A DNA stretch of 6,992 nucleotides, taken from positions 1 through 6,992 of the forward strand of contig JBNRMR010000171.1 of the NCBI GenBank assembly GCA_050309705.1, written 5' to 3'. Below the pieces are notes generated by a model. The model did not search any database. It saw only the letters and a list, made by a program, of their open reading frames with translations, and was not told where the DNA came from. Positions 1 through 5,691 of this stretch are shown piece after piece. The position numbers and the translations under genes were made by a program. The stretch's first letter is position 1, and every line of letters begins with the position of its first letter. The stretch comes from JBNRMR01 sp050309705 (GTDB lineage: Bacteria; Bacillota; Clostridia; Christensenellales; UBA1750).

Positions 1-93
1 CTTATTTTGTCAATTATGTATTGTTCGCGAACAGCAGACTTTGAGGCAAATACAATAGATGTTATTTCATTTGGGTAAAAAAGAGGTCGAGCC

Positions 94-1122
94 TTACAGT
101 CCAACCTCAATCTCCATGCCATTCTTAAACTGGAATACCATTCTATCATCATGGAAAACCGTAGCTTTTTCAAGCAATCCCACCCACAGCCTTTCGCTCC
201 AGACTTCGAGGACGAGGGGCTGCTTTTTTATCGACTCGATGAAAAGCCTTAGTTCGCGGTCTCGGTCTTGCTTGCGTGACTTCTCGGCGGCAAGTGCGTC
301 AAGCCGTGCGGAGGTCTTTTCGTAACGCTTCACCAGAGCGTTATATTTTTTTGTGTACTCATCTTGGGACTGTACCGAGGCAGCGTTCTCTTTAACGCAG
401 GCTTTGACCATCTCCGCCAACACCTCGATTTCTTCGGTCAGTTTGTCAATCTCCGCATCCAGCTCCGTACAGTACGAAACTAAGTTGCGGATTTGATTGC
501 AGTCGCTGATGACTCCTTCACGATTTTCCATTAGCTGATTATAGGCAAACAGGAACTTCTGCTGTATAGTTTCAATGTCCAAATGTGGAGTGGTGCATTT
601 CTTTTCGCCTTTGAACTTGCCGTTGCAACGCCATATCACCTTGCGATAAGCATCGTTTGCCGCAAGGGAAACCACGACCGCATTCAGCAGGCACAGGGAG
701 GCGTTGGCCATCGACCAGTTCCCGCCGAAGAACGTGGCGGCCAGTAGCACGGCCAGCGCCACAATCTCCAGCACCAGTTTTTGAGATTCGACAGGCAATC
801 CCACCAGTGCAGACATGTCGATTCCTTTGGCATTTTTGTGCAGTTGCTCAGCCTTCGACTTCCAGGTGTAAAAGCCTATGGACAAACCCGCTGCCGCCAG
901 CACTTCGCCTAACATGACCGGTGCGCCGGAAAGTCCACTAAACCAACCGCACACGATCAGGCAGGCTAAAACCGCGCAGAATATCAGCCAACCGAACAGG
1001 ATTAACTTGCTGGTTTCAATGCGTTTCCTGCGGCTCTGTGCGCCCGTTTCGGCGGCTATTTTTTTCAGAGCATCAATAGCCTTGAGCGCATCTTCGTGCG
1101 AACGTGGCTCGGTTCCTACCAT
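94..1122 (-). CDS. Chimeric protein: phage membrane protein fused to serine recombinase C-terminus
   Basis: I start this 342-residue frame at the ATG at 1122, because that ATG overlaps the TAG (1116-1118) of the upstream endolysin tail, a normal phage coupling; the frame is open further upstream to 1308 but reads there through endolysin DNA in the wrong frame. Residues about 39-61 and 66-85, and again 117-133 and 135-155, are hydrophobic and look like four membrane segments. From about residue 159 the protein matches the end of large serine recombinases: YRKVIWRCNG with the second half of the zinc ribbon (Cys166 and Cys176), then PHLDIETI, a long coiled coil, and the typical ending MVFQFKNGMEIEV. 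The catalytic serine domain, the recombinase domain and the first zinc-ribbon cysteine pair are absent, so it cannot recombine DNA. I infer an in-frame deletion joining a lysis-region gene to the integrase gene. Whether the product is made is unknown. Confidence 0.7.
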   Translation of the reverse strand: MVGTEPRSHEDALKAIDALKKIAAETGAQSRRKRIETSKLILFGWLIFCAVLACLIVCGWFSGLSGAPVMLGEVLAAAGLSIGFYTWKSKAEQLHKNAKGIDMSALVGLPVESQKLVLEIVALAVLLAATFFGGNWSMANASLCLLNAVVVSLAANDAYRKVIWRCNGKFKGEKKCTTPHLDIETIQQKFLFAYNQLMENREGVISDCNQIRNLVSYCTELDAEIDKLTEEIEVLAEMVKACVKENAASVQSQDEYTKKYNALVKRYEKTSARLDALAAEKSRKQDRDRELRLFIESIKKQPLVLEVWSERLWVGLLEKATVFHDDRMVFQFKNGMEIEVGL

Positions 1123-1232
1123 GCGAACACCTTCGCGGCCGCATTGGTGGCCGGGCCGTACATACCGTCGGCTTTCAGCCCGTTCTTTTTCTGCCAGTCC
1201 TTCACGGCGGCAACGGTTTTCAACTGGTAACG
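1116..1232 (-). pseudogene. Endolysin C-terminal peptidoglycan-binding fragment
   Basis: The 38 codons before the TAG at 1116-1118 read TVAAVKDWQKKNGLKADGMY and then GPATNAAAKVFAW. This is the second half of a PG_binding_1 repeat (the KxWQxxNGLxxDGxxGPxT pattern) as found at the C-terminus of phage amidases and muramidases. The enzymatic domain is missing: the frame meets a TAA (1271-1273 region) soon upstream and the DNA there belongs to a plus-strand gene. The stop overlaps the ATG of the next gene by 7 bases, so the two were neighbours in a phage lysis cassette. Confidence 0.7.
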
Positions 1233-1234
1233 CC

Positions 1235-1405
1235 ATGAAAAGGTTAATGGGCGAGAGGTTTACCACAAAGGTTATCGTAGTCATCGGCATCACGACGGCA
1301 ATTTTCATTATTGCGCAGTATGTGTCATTCTTGATTACACAGACGGAACAAACTGCGCTGATAGAACACTATTTTACAGCCGTGGTCATCGAATGCGGGG
1401 CGCTG
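1235..1405 (+). pseudogene. Small phage membrane protein, N-terminal fragment
   Basis: The frame from ATG 1235 begins MKRLMGERFTTKVIVVIGIT and goes on with one hydrophobic segment and then TEQTALIEHYFTAVVIECGAL. It resembles small (~75 aa) one-helix membrane proteins seen in Clostridia prophage late regions; I recall the family only as hypothetical, so no function is given. After ECGAL the frame turns into unrelated residues because it overlaps, out of frame, the holin tail that starts at 1393. No convincing ribosome binding site lies before the ATG, since the endolysin fragment on the other strand ends right there. I infer a deletion junction near the GGGGCGCTG stretch at 1397-1405. Confidence 0.45.
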
Positions 1406-1638
1406 AAAAGCTGGAATATGCCGAAGCGCAGATCAAGGAATGGCTGGCCGAGCGCGGCATCACCTATGATCGGGCATCAATTCGTGCAGCGATCGAGGCG
1501 GCGGTATGGGGTGACAAACGAAAACAACAGACGTTCGAGCCGCCCTCCGGGCGGTCTTTTTTTGTGTCCAGAGATATGCAGGCGGGAGTTCTTGCAGCTG
1601 TATACAACCATCCCCCGCAACCCCCTTCTTGTTCGTGA
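1393..1638 (+). pseudogene. LLH-type phage holin, C-terminal fragment
   Basis: Translation from 1393 gives GAEKLEYAEAQIKEWLAERG, then ITYDRASIRAAIEAAVW. This matches the C-terminal cytoplasmic half of LLH-family phage holins (a short helix, a 'G-I-x-x-D' turn, and an 'IEAAV' ending). The membrane-spanning N-terminal half is missing; the DNA before it belongs to another small membrane protein in a different frame. Homology ends about 1510; the frame then runs on through the terminator hairpin to a TGA at 1636-1638, so the true stop has been lost or shifted (a TGA lies at 1512-1514 in another frame). Holins release endolysin by forming holes in the membrane; this piece should be inactive. Confidence 0.55.
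1540..1563 (+). terminator. Rho-independent terminator after holin remnant
   Basis: CCGCCC (1540-1545), loop TCC and GGGCGG (1549-1554) form a six-pair, all-GC stem, followed directly by TCTTTTTTT. It is in the right place and orientation to end a phage lysis operon on the plus strand. The opposite strand has no T-run after the stem, so it is one-directional. Confidence 0.85.
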
Positions 1639-1676
1639 TAGTGTCAAGGCATGATTTGATGCGACGGGGGCGATGA

Positions 1677-1907
1677 ATGGGGGATGTTGGACTGTCCGAT
1701 GCGGCAAAGCGGGCGCTGGAAAGGCTTGAAAGCGCGACTGCATGGTTTTATCTGCGGTTTCTTGCGGGAGAAGAGGATGAAGGATACTTGGAAGCGGCAA
1801 CCGTGAGGATGTACCGGGAGGAGTATGCGGCGCTGCCTGCGGCGGTTGGTGTGAACGAAGCGGCTGTCCGGGCGGTGACGATGCCGGTCAAGCTTAAGTA
1901 TTTCTAG
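1677..1907 (+). pseudogene. N-terminal part of MuF-type phage head protein/toxin, ended by an in-frame TAG
   Basis: ATG 1677 lies right after a TGA (1674-1676), and a GGGGG run 6-10 bases upstream gives a weak ribosome binding site. The 76 residues are mostly charged helices (AAKRALERLESATAWFYLRF), as in the N-terminal arm of phage minor head proteins. The TAG at 1905-1907 is in the same frame as the long downstream reading frame (1926-3086), and the residues on both sides join smoothly (KLKYF-stop-AQISDIVDGY). A single C-to-T change of CAG (Gln) to TAG explains this. In phages this gene normally follows the portal gene, which is missing here. Confidence 0.6.
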
Positions 1908-1949
1908 GCGCAGATATCGGACATCGTGGATGGCTACAGGGAGTCTTTG

Positions 1950-3086
1950 ATGAAAGACTTGCCGGAGCTGCATGAGCAAAAGGTGAACGGTTTTGCGCTG
2001 TCGGTGAAGCGGGCGCTATTAGGCGAACTCAGGCGGGGGCTTATGGGAAATCTGCCTGCGGATATGCTTTCAAGGCGGCTTGATCAGGTGTTTAAAGCGA
2101 ACGCACTGCTGTTGGAAAAGGCAATGTTTATGTACTGTTTTGAGGCGGACGGGGACAAGAGCACTTGCTCGGTCTGTTCGCAGCATGACGGGAGAATCGG
2201 CACGGCGGAGGAGTTTGAGCGGCTGGAAGCCCTGCCGCCGCTGCACCCGAATTGCAGGTGTAAGCTGGAACCTCTTGCCGAGGGACCGCACCGGGGGTAT
2301 ACTGAAAGCGAGATTTCATACGCCGAGCGGCTGGGAATAAGCGAGGACGCGCTGGAGGAGCTGAAAAAGAGCGCCTCACTTGAGGATCTTCTGTTTGTCG
2401 ATAACATTGTTTATCAATACGGCAAGTTTTTTGACGATGTTCCCTCGGTGGAAAAAATCCTGTCCGCGCTGTATATTGTCAAGAATAATGACGAAAAAGC
2501 CGCCAGGAAGCTGCTTAGAGAGGCTGGATTTACGGAAACCTTTGTGCTTTGGACGGACTACGGCGAGATCGGGCACATTCTGCTGGCCTATGAAGCGGCG
2601 AAAATGGGCGAAAATCTGCCGCTTCTGGACGCGAACTACGAAAAGCAGCGGCAGGCGGAAGTCACAATGCTGCTGGCGATGATGTCGGCAAGCTTGGTGG
2701 ACAGGCTGCTTACCGGCCCGGCCTTCAACCCCGCCACGGGTTGCTCGGCAAAAAGTGCGCTGGACCAGCTGGAGAAAAACGGCTACCTGACCCCCGCGCA
2801 GCAGCAGGTAATCAATGCCACGGTAGGCCAGGGCAGCGGCATTGCGGGAAGTAGTATACCGAAGTACCCTGGTAATGACCCCAATATACCTCCTGGCAGA
2901 GGATTTGAGTGGCGAGGTAAAGGAGCTCCTGCTTCGGGCAAAGGGAACTGGTATAATCCTACGACTGGAGAAAAACTCAATCCGGACTTAAGTCATTCCG
3001 CTCCCCTTGGTCCACATTGGGATTATACGGACTCAAGAGGCAACTCTTTCAGATTGTTTCCTGATGGCAGGATAGTGCCCAAATAA
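1950..3086 (+). CDS. MuF/SPP1 gp7-like phage head protein with C-terminal polymorphic toxin domain (type 37-like)
   Basis: The reading frame is open from 1908; I start at ATG 1950 because AGGGAG (1938-1943) sits 6 bases before it. A GTG at 1926 has no binding site. Counting from 1926, residues 40-117 carry the MuF head-morphogenesis pattern: helix, then CSVC (Cys81, Cys84), HDGRIG, and PPLHPNCRC (Cys110, Cys112). Residues 120-265 are a helical middle region of unknown role. Residues 270-310 form a linker (SALDQLEKNGYLTPAQQQ) that reappears at 3466. The last ~75 residues, with GRGFEWRGKG, GNWYNPTTGE, PLGPHWDY and FRLFPDGRIVPK, resemble C-terminal domains labelled 'polymorphic toxin type 37'; I know no proven activity for it. 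MuF polymorphic toxins are a known class in temperate phages of Firmicutes, thought to travel in the phage head or act between bacteria. The upstream TAG removes the normal start, so only a shortened protein (378 aa) could be made. Family call is firm; toxin type is moderate. Confidence 0.75.
   Translation: MKDLPELHEQKVNGFALSVKRALLGELRRGLMGNLPADMLSRRLDQVFKANALLLEKAMFMYCFEADGDKSTCSVCSQHDGRIGTAEEFERLEALPPLHPNCRCKLEPLAEGPHRGYTESEISYAERLGISEDALEELKKSASLEDLLFVDNIVYQYGKFFDDVPSVEKILSALYIVKNNDEKAARKLLREAGFTETFVLWTDYGEIGHILLAYEAAKMGENLPLLDANYEKQRQAEVTMLLAMMSASLVDRLLTGPAFNPATGCSAKSALDQLEKNGYLTPAQQQVINATVGQGSGIAGSSIPKYPGNDPNIPPGRGFEWRGKGAPASGKGNWYNPTTGEKLNPDLSHSAPLGPHWDYTDSRGNSFRLFPDGRIVPK
2731..2850 (+). 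repeat. Direct repeat copy 1: pre-toxin linker
   Basis: This stretch encodes PATG-SALDQLEKNGYLTPAQQQ-VI and a Gly/Ser-rich tail. It is repeated at 3441-3560, exactly 710 bases later without gaps, with a perfectly identical 32-base core at 2757-2788 and a second identical block at 2790-2803. In copy 1 it joins the MuF body to the type 37-like tip. Confidence 0.9.
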
Positions 3087-3102
3087 AGCAAGGAGATTTG
3101 TT

Positions 3103-3384
3103 ATGGAGAAAAGAATAAAAAATAATGCTTCAAATGGCAAAGCTGATTGGAGATTTCAAGGACAAGATAAATATTTGATGCATGTGCAACTGATGTTTAG
3201 TAAATTTGATGGAGCAGAAAGAAATCATGACCACTGTGGTTTTTGCAGTGAAAAGTTCAGTGAAGATAATGATGATTTACATGAAGGTTATTGTACTTTA
3301 AATAAGTACCATTGGATTTGCGAAAGCTGCTTTAATGATTTTAAAGAAATTTTTAAATGGACAGTAGTAGATAGGCCGATGTAA
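3103..3384 (+). CDS. Candidate immunity protein to the upstream toxin (Cys-rich, zinc-ribbon-like)
   Basis: This 93-residue gene starts 17 bases after the toxin stop, with AAGGAG (3090-3095) well placed before ATG 3103. The protein holds WRFQGQDKYL near residue 17, then HCGFC (about 44-48), a Cys in EGYCTL, and WICESCF (about 70-76), ending FKWTVVDRPM. The two CxxC pairs suggest a bound zinc. I recall similar small proteins next to polymorphic toxins but do not know an official family name. Small size, tight spacing after a toxin tip and AT-rich DNA unlike the GC-rich MuF body all fit an immunity gene that was acquired with the tip. That it neutralises the neighbouring toxin is inferred from position. 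It appears intact, with no frameshift. Confidence 0.65.
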   Translation: MEKRIKNNASNGKADWRFQGQDKYLMHVQLMFSKFDGAERNHDHCGFCSEKFSEDNDDLHEGYCTLNKYHWICESCFNDFKEIFKWTVVDRPM

Positions 3385-3427
3385 TAATTGATGCACATCG
3401 CATTCTGTAAGACCCGATAATAAAGGG

Positions 3428-3901
3428 GACGGCAGCATCGCCGCCACGGGCTACTCACCCCGCAGCGCGCTGGACCAGCTGGAGAAAAACGGCTACCTCA
3501 CCCCCGCGCAGCAACAAGCAATCAGCAAACCGGTAAACCAGGGCGGCGGCAGTGCTTCAGGAAACGCAAATATCCCCTACAAGGCCATTGATCTTGCAAA
3601 TCAAGTAAAAAGCAACAACGGTTCTCCGCCACAAGGATATAAAGGCGGCAGGATATTTAATAATCAACCTGTAAATGGCGGGCAAAAATTACCTGACGGT
3701 ATAAATTACAAGGAATACGATGTGGAGCCTTATGTGAAGGGGCAAAACCGGGGGTCGGAAAGAGTTGTCATCGGTGATGATGGATCGGTTTGGTATACAA
3801 ATGACCATTATCATACATTTATTAAAATTGAAAGAGGAGTAAAAAATGGATTGGTATCAAGAGATTGTTTTGAAACTAAAATCAAAAGGGGTTTTATTTG
3901 A
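3428..3901 (+). pseudogene. Orphan toxin tip: linker plus guanyl-specific ribonuclease domain (barnase/RNase Sa type), no start codon
   Basis: The frame is open from a TGA at 3389-3391 to TGA 3899-3901 but has no ATG and no usable start before the domain. It begins with the linker repeat, then PPQGYKGGRIFNN, KLPDGINYKEYDVEPY, NRGSERVVIGDDGS and YTNDHYHTFIKIE. Compared with RNase Sa, the general base Glu54 is the E of YKEYDV (3713-3715), Arg65 and Arg69 are the two Arg of NRGSER (3749-3751, 3761-3763), and the catalytic His85 is in DHYHTF (3806-3808). All four are present, so the fold should cut single-stranded RNA after G if joined to a head protein. It overlaps the next gene by 56 bases. As it stands it should be silent: an orphan cassette able to become a new tip by recombination across the linker. 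Confidence 0.8.
3441..3560 (+). repeat. Direct repeat copy 2: displaced pre-toxin linker
   Basis: Second copy of the linker at 2731-2850, starting with the same CCGCCACGGG and sharing the 32-base identical core (3467-3498). It encodes AATGYSPRSALDQLEKNGYL and TPAQQQ-AI followed by a Gly-rich tail. Most differences are silent or conservative, which means both copies were under protein-level selection before one was displaced. There is no MuF body in front of it. Confidence 0.9.
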
Positions 3902-4403
3902 TGAGGGGATGACATTGTCGGAGATAGATACAGCTGAGGGTATATACAGCATCTCTTTTCCGGTTGAGGTTAAGCGCCTATACTCTGTTGGGTTACCTGT
4001 GTCAAAAGGGTTTTATAACTGGCGGGATAAGAGCAAGGAGAATGTGCAGCAGATTGAGGATGCCTTGAATAGACCTATTCAAGGGCTGATATTTGACTTG
4101 GAGACCAATGGTTTCTGGTGCGACGATTGGGGGAAGAGGCCGACAGATATAAGAGATGCGCAAAGCATATTGTTAGAACGTTATAATAAAGCGCCTAGAA
4201 TGGTGCCCATCTATGCACACCGATATATGCCATTTGTTCCAAACGCAATGGAACTTCCTGTATTTTCTATTATGCAATCAGACATTATCCATTACGGGGC
4301 AAACTTGATTTCATATTTGGAGATTGAGTTTGGCTTTATGCAATATGGTGATATGGAACAGGCAAATTTCAGACATATTGATTTCTGGAGTGATTTGCTA
4401 TAG
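3846..4403 (+). CDS. SUKH (SMI1/KNR4) family immunity protein
   Basis: This 185-residue protein starts at ATG 3846 with AGAGGAG (3833-3839) 6 bases upstream, inside the end of the RNase frame. It shows the SUKH pattern: an N-terminal helix, FPVEVKRLYSVGLPVS-GFYNW near residue 38-60, GFWCDDWGKRP near 93-103, APRMVPIYAHRYMPFVP near 117-133, then PVFSIMQSDIIHYGANLISY and a C-terminal FWSDLL. SUKH proteins are cytoplasmic immunity proteins matched to many nuclease tips of polymorphic toxins, so this one most likely binds the adjacent RNase domain. The gene is intact although the toxin has no start, which fits an orphan module kept for protection or as a store. How it is transcribed is unclear: I see no promoter in the 60 bases after 3384, so readthrough from the toxin operon is likely. 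Confidence 0.8.
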   Translation: MDWYQEIVLKLKSKGVLFDEGMTLSEIDTAEGIYSISFPVEVKRLYSVGLPVSKGFYNWRDKSKENVQQIEDALNRPIQGLIFDLETNGFWCDDWGKRPTDIRDAQSILLERYNKAPRMVPIYAHRYMPFVPNAMELPVFSIMQSDIIHYGANLISYLEIEFGFMQYGDMEQANFRHIDFWSDLL

Positions 4404-4580
4404 TTTTATAGTGGACTATACACGATCTTTACACGAAAAAGCGAATTGGGTGCGAAAACCCAAGAAATGCCAACGAACGGCGAGAAAGCAAAAATGCGGT
4501 ATACGGGTAAAAACCGAGAGTGCTAAAGGGGAGGGAAACAAGCAGAAACAGCAAAACTTACTCCCCTCATCTCCACCACC

Positions 4581-4634
4581 CAAATGTCAAGCCCGAGACA
4601 AAAAGAAATTTGTCTCGGACTTGACATTTGTTTT
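4581..4634 (+). terminator. Long hairpin, probable terminator
   Basis: CAAATGTCAAG at 4581-4591 continues to 4602 and pairs with 4609-4630 to give 22 positions with a single mismatch (4592 against 4619) around a 6-base loop. A TTTT run follows on the plus strand. The stem is far longer than a minimal terminator and its outer part is AT-rich. It could equally be the end of a mobile element or a small repeat. The 176 bases before it (4404-4580) hold no gene I recognise; the only open piece ends in a 19-codon stretch (MPTNGEKAKMRYTGKNREC, TAA at 4512-4530 region) of unknown meaning. Confidence 0.6.
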
Positions 4635-4824
4635 ATGTACAGTTAATTTGCGACATAAAAATCGGATTGCTCAACAGATGATGCTCTGGTATTCTGACCC
4701 AATCCTCTTTGGCGGTTCGCACCCGGTTGGGATTGCCAATCTCTTTCGTTTTGGTTCTCAGCGCCGTATAGATGCCGAGATACTGCTCATCCTGCAGGAT
4801 GCTCAATATGAAGAATTCCTCCAA
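4633..4824 (-). pseudogene. Large serine recombinase fragment (recombinase domain)
   Basis: The minus-strand frame reads SILQDEQYLGIYTALRTKTK, then EIGNPNRVRTAKEDWVRIPEHH. This is the classic segment of the recombinase domain (Pfam Recombinase) of large serine recombinases, where an 'ILxDExYxG' block is followed by an 'EDWVRIPxHHEPI' block. Homology stops at about 4678; the remaining residues to the TAA do not match. Upstream, a related piece (NLTDWRNSSY) sits in another frame, suggesting a frameshift near 4810. The N-terminal catalytic domain and C-terminal zinc ribbon are absent. It cannot be active. Confidence 0.65.
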
Positions 4825-4833
4825 TCCGTTAGA

Positions 4834-4894
4834 TTGGCGGCTTGATGGTGCGCAGCGATTCTAGCGAACCGCTGCGCAATAGTCAAACCGCCAA
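4834..4894. repeat. Interrupted inverted repeat
   Basis: TTGGCGG (4834-4840), TTGA (4842-4845) and TGCGCAGCG (4849-4857) are matched in mirror order by CGCTGCGCA (4870-4878), TCAA (4883-4886) and CCGCCAA (4888-4894). This gives 20 base pairs in three blocks around a 12-base loop. No T-run follows on either strand. It lies exactly between the recombinase and metK remnants. Confidence 0.6.
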
Positions 4895-5445
4895 AATCAA
4901 AAAGTATATAGTCGATTCTGCGGTGAATACCGAAGTAGTAATTGCTGTAACACTCCCAGGCGGCTCGCGCAGTGCGCAAACCCATGCAAGCTCCCTCCGG
5001 CCTTTTTCAGCCGAAGCGATGCTTTCGCCGCGTATGACTCCTACTACCGCGGCCCCTGCTATAGTCAGGTTCGGGGAAGTATCATGATCCACAAAGCGCC
5101 TTGTGTCTGCCGGATAATTGACAAAATACTTCGTATTTTCGTCTAATAGATGAGTCGAAATGACCGCCCTGACCACATGTCGCAGGATATCCTTGCGGAT
5201 TGTATCCTGCCCTACCTCCGGCGAATGCTGCGCCGAGATGACAACGGTATCCACGCGCATAGGCATGCCGCCCCGATATTCCACCGTCACCTGGGATTTG
5301 CCGTCCGGCCCAAGATAGGGCAGCAGTCCGCTCCTGCGCACTTCCGTAAGGCGCCGGGCCAGATTGTGGGCGAGGTGGATGGGCATGGGCATGAAATCCT
5401 CAGTTTCATCGGTGGCATACATCACCTTTGTCAGCACCGATGCGA
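4860..5445 (-). pseudogene. metK: Decayed S-adenosylmethionine synthetase (metK) remnant
   Basis: MetK makes S-adenosylmethionine from ATP and methionine. Reading down the minus strand, IGADKGD (5441-5420 region, one frame) matches the IGAGDQG motif; after a frameshift YATDETEDFMPMPIHLAHNL, ARRLTEVRRSGLLPYLGPDG, KSQVTVEY, RVDTVVISAQHSPEV and LLDENTKYFVN follow, a near-perfect match to the middle of MetK. From about 5090 the match carries on only as short pieces in shifting frames: near 5020-5045 YAAK (like SAAYAARYVAK), near 4960 AREPPGSVT (like AEPVSVTV), and near 4890 FDFGGLTIAQRF (like FDFRPAAIAQRL). The N-terminal third with the ATP/Mg-binding HPDK region is missing. Several frameshifts and the absent 5' end make this a clear pseudogene; the host must have a working metK elsewhere. 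The match is firm for 5090-5430 and tentative below 4940. Confidence 0.8.
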
Positions 5446-5494
5446 TGGAGGGGACGAAGGATAAGCGATAAAATGCGTGAGATCGCGATATAAA

Positions 5495-5626
5495 ATGGGA
5501 CACTTTGGCTTTTCACATATTGGATTTATCTTTTTGCTGATGCTGATTATCCCGAACCTGATATGGGCAACTGCGGCTCATATTGTTATATGCCTATGTT
5601 TTAAGTGTTCAGAATGTTGTATCTGA
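5495..5626 (+). pseudogene. N-terminal fragment of a small membrane protein
   Basis: ATG 5495 begins MGHFGFSHIGFIFLLMLIIP followed by NLIW. This matches the start of small hypothetical membrane proteins of Clostridia that begin with 'FGFSYxGLIFLxMLxIPNxIW-TKN'. After NLIW the sequence changes to unrelated residues rich in Cys and stops at TGA 5624-5626 after 43 codons, where the family is usually more than 100 residues with further membrane segments. There is no ribosome binding site. I take it as the broken 5' end of such a gene. Confidence 0.4.
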
Positions 5627-5691
5627 TGTTCAGGTTCTCCTTCGTCTTTCAAATTTTTTCTGAATTAAAGAATGAGGAACAGAGGAATAGT

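Noticed and set aside
1..93. Possible attachment site or promoter beyond the recombinase tail
   Set aside because: No repeat of this stretch is found elsewhere in the window and no promoter boxes are convincing; nothing can be supported here.
1123..1308. N-terminal extension of the minus-strand 94-1122 frame up to 1308
   Set aside because: This part reads endolysin DNA in the wrong frame (the right frame gives a peptidoglycan-binding domain) and the opposite strand of a membrane-protein gene; ATG 1122 overlapping the endolysin stop is the better start.
878..1654. Long plus-strand frame of 258 codons
   Set aside because: Its first part is the antisense of the membrane/recombinase gene with low-complexity residues; only the 1235-1405 part looks like a real protein piece.
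1905..1907. Amber recoding (programmed readthrough or pyrrolysine) at the TAG
   Set aside because: No supporting element is visible and a single CAG-to-TAG mutation explains it in a region full of decayed genes.
4324..4845. Plus-strand frame of 173 codons after the SUKH gene
   Set aside because: It overlaps the SUKH end, crosses the 4581-4634 hairpin and lies antisense to the recombinase fragment; no domain is recognisable.
5150..5464. Plus-strand frame of 104 codons
   Set aside because: It is the antisense of the strongest metK stretch.
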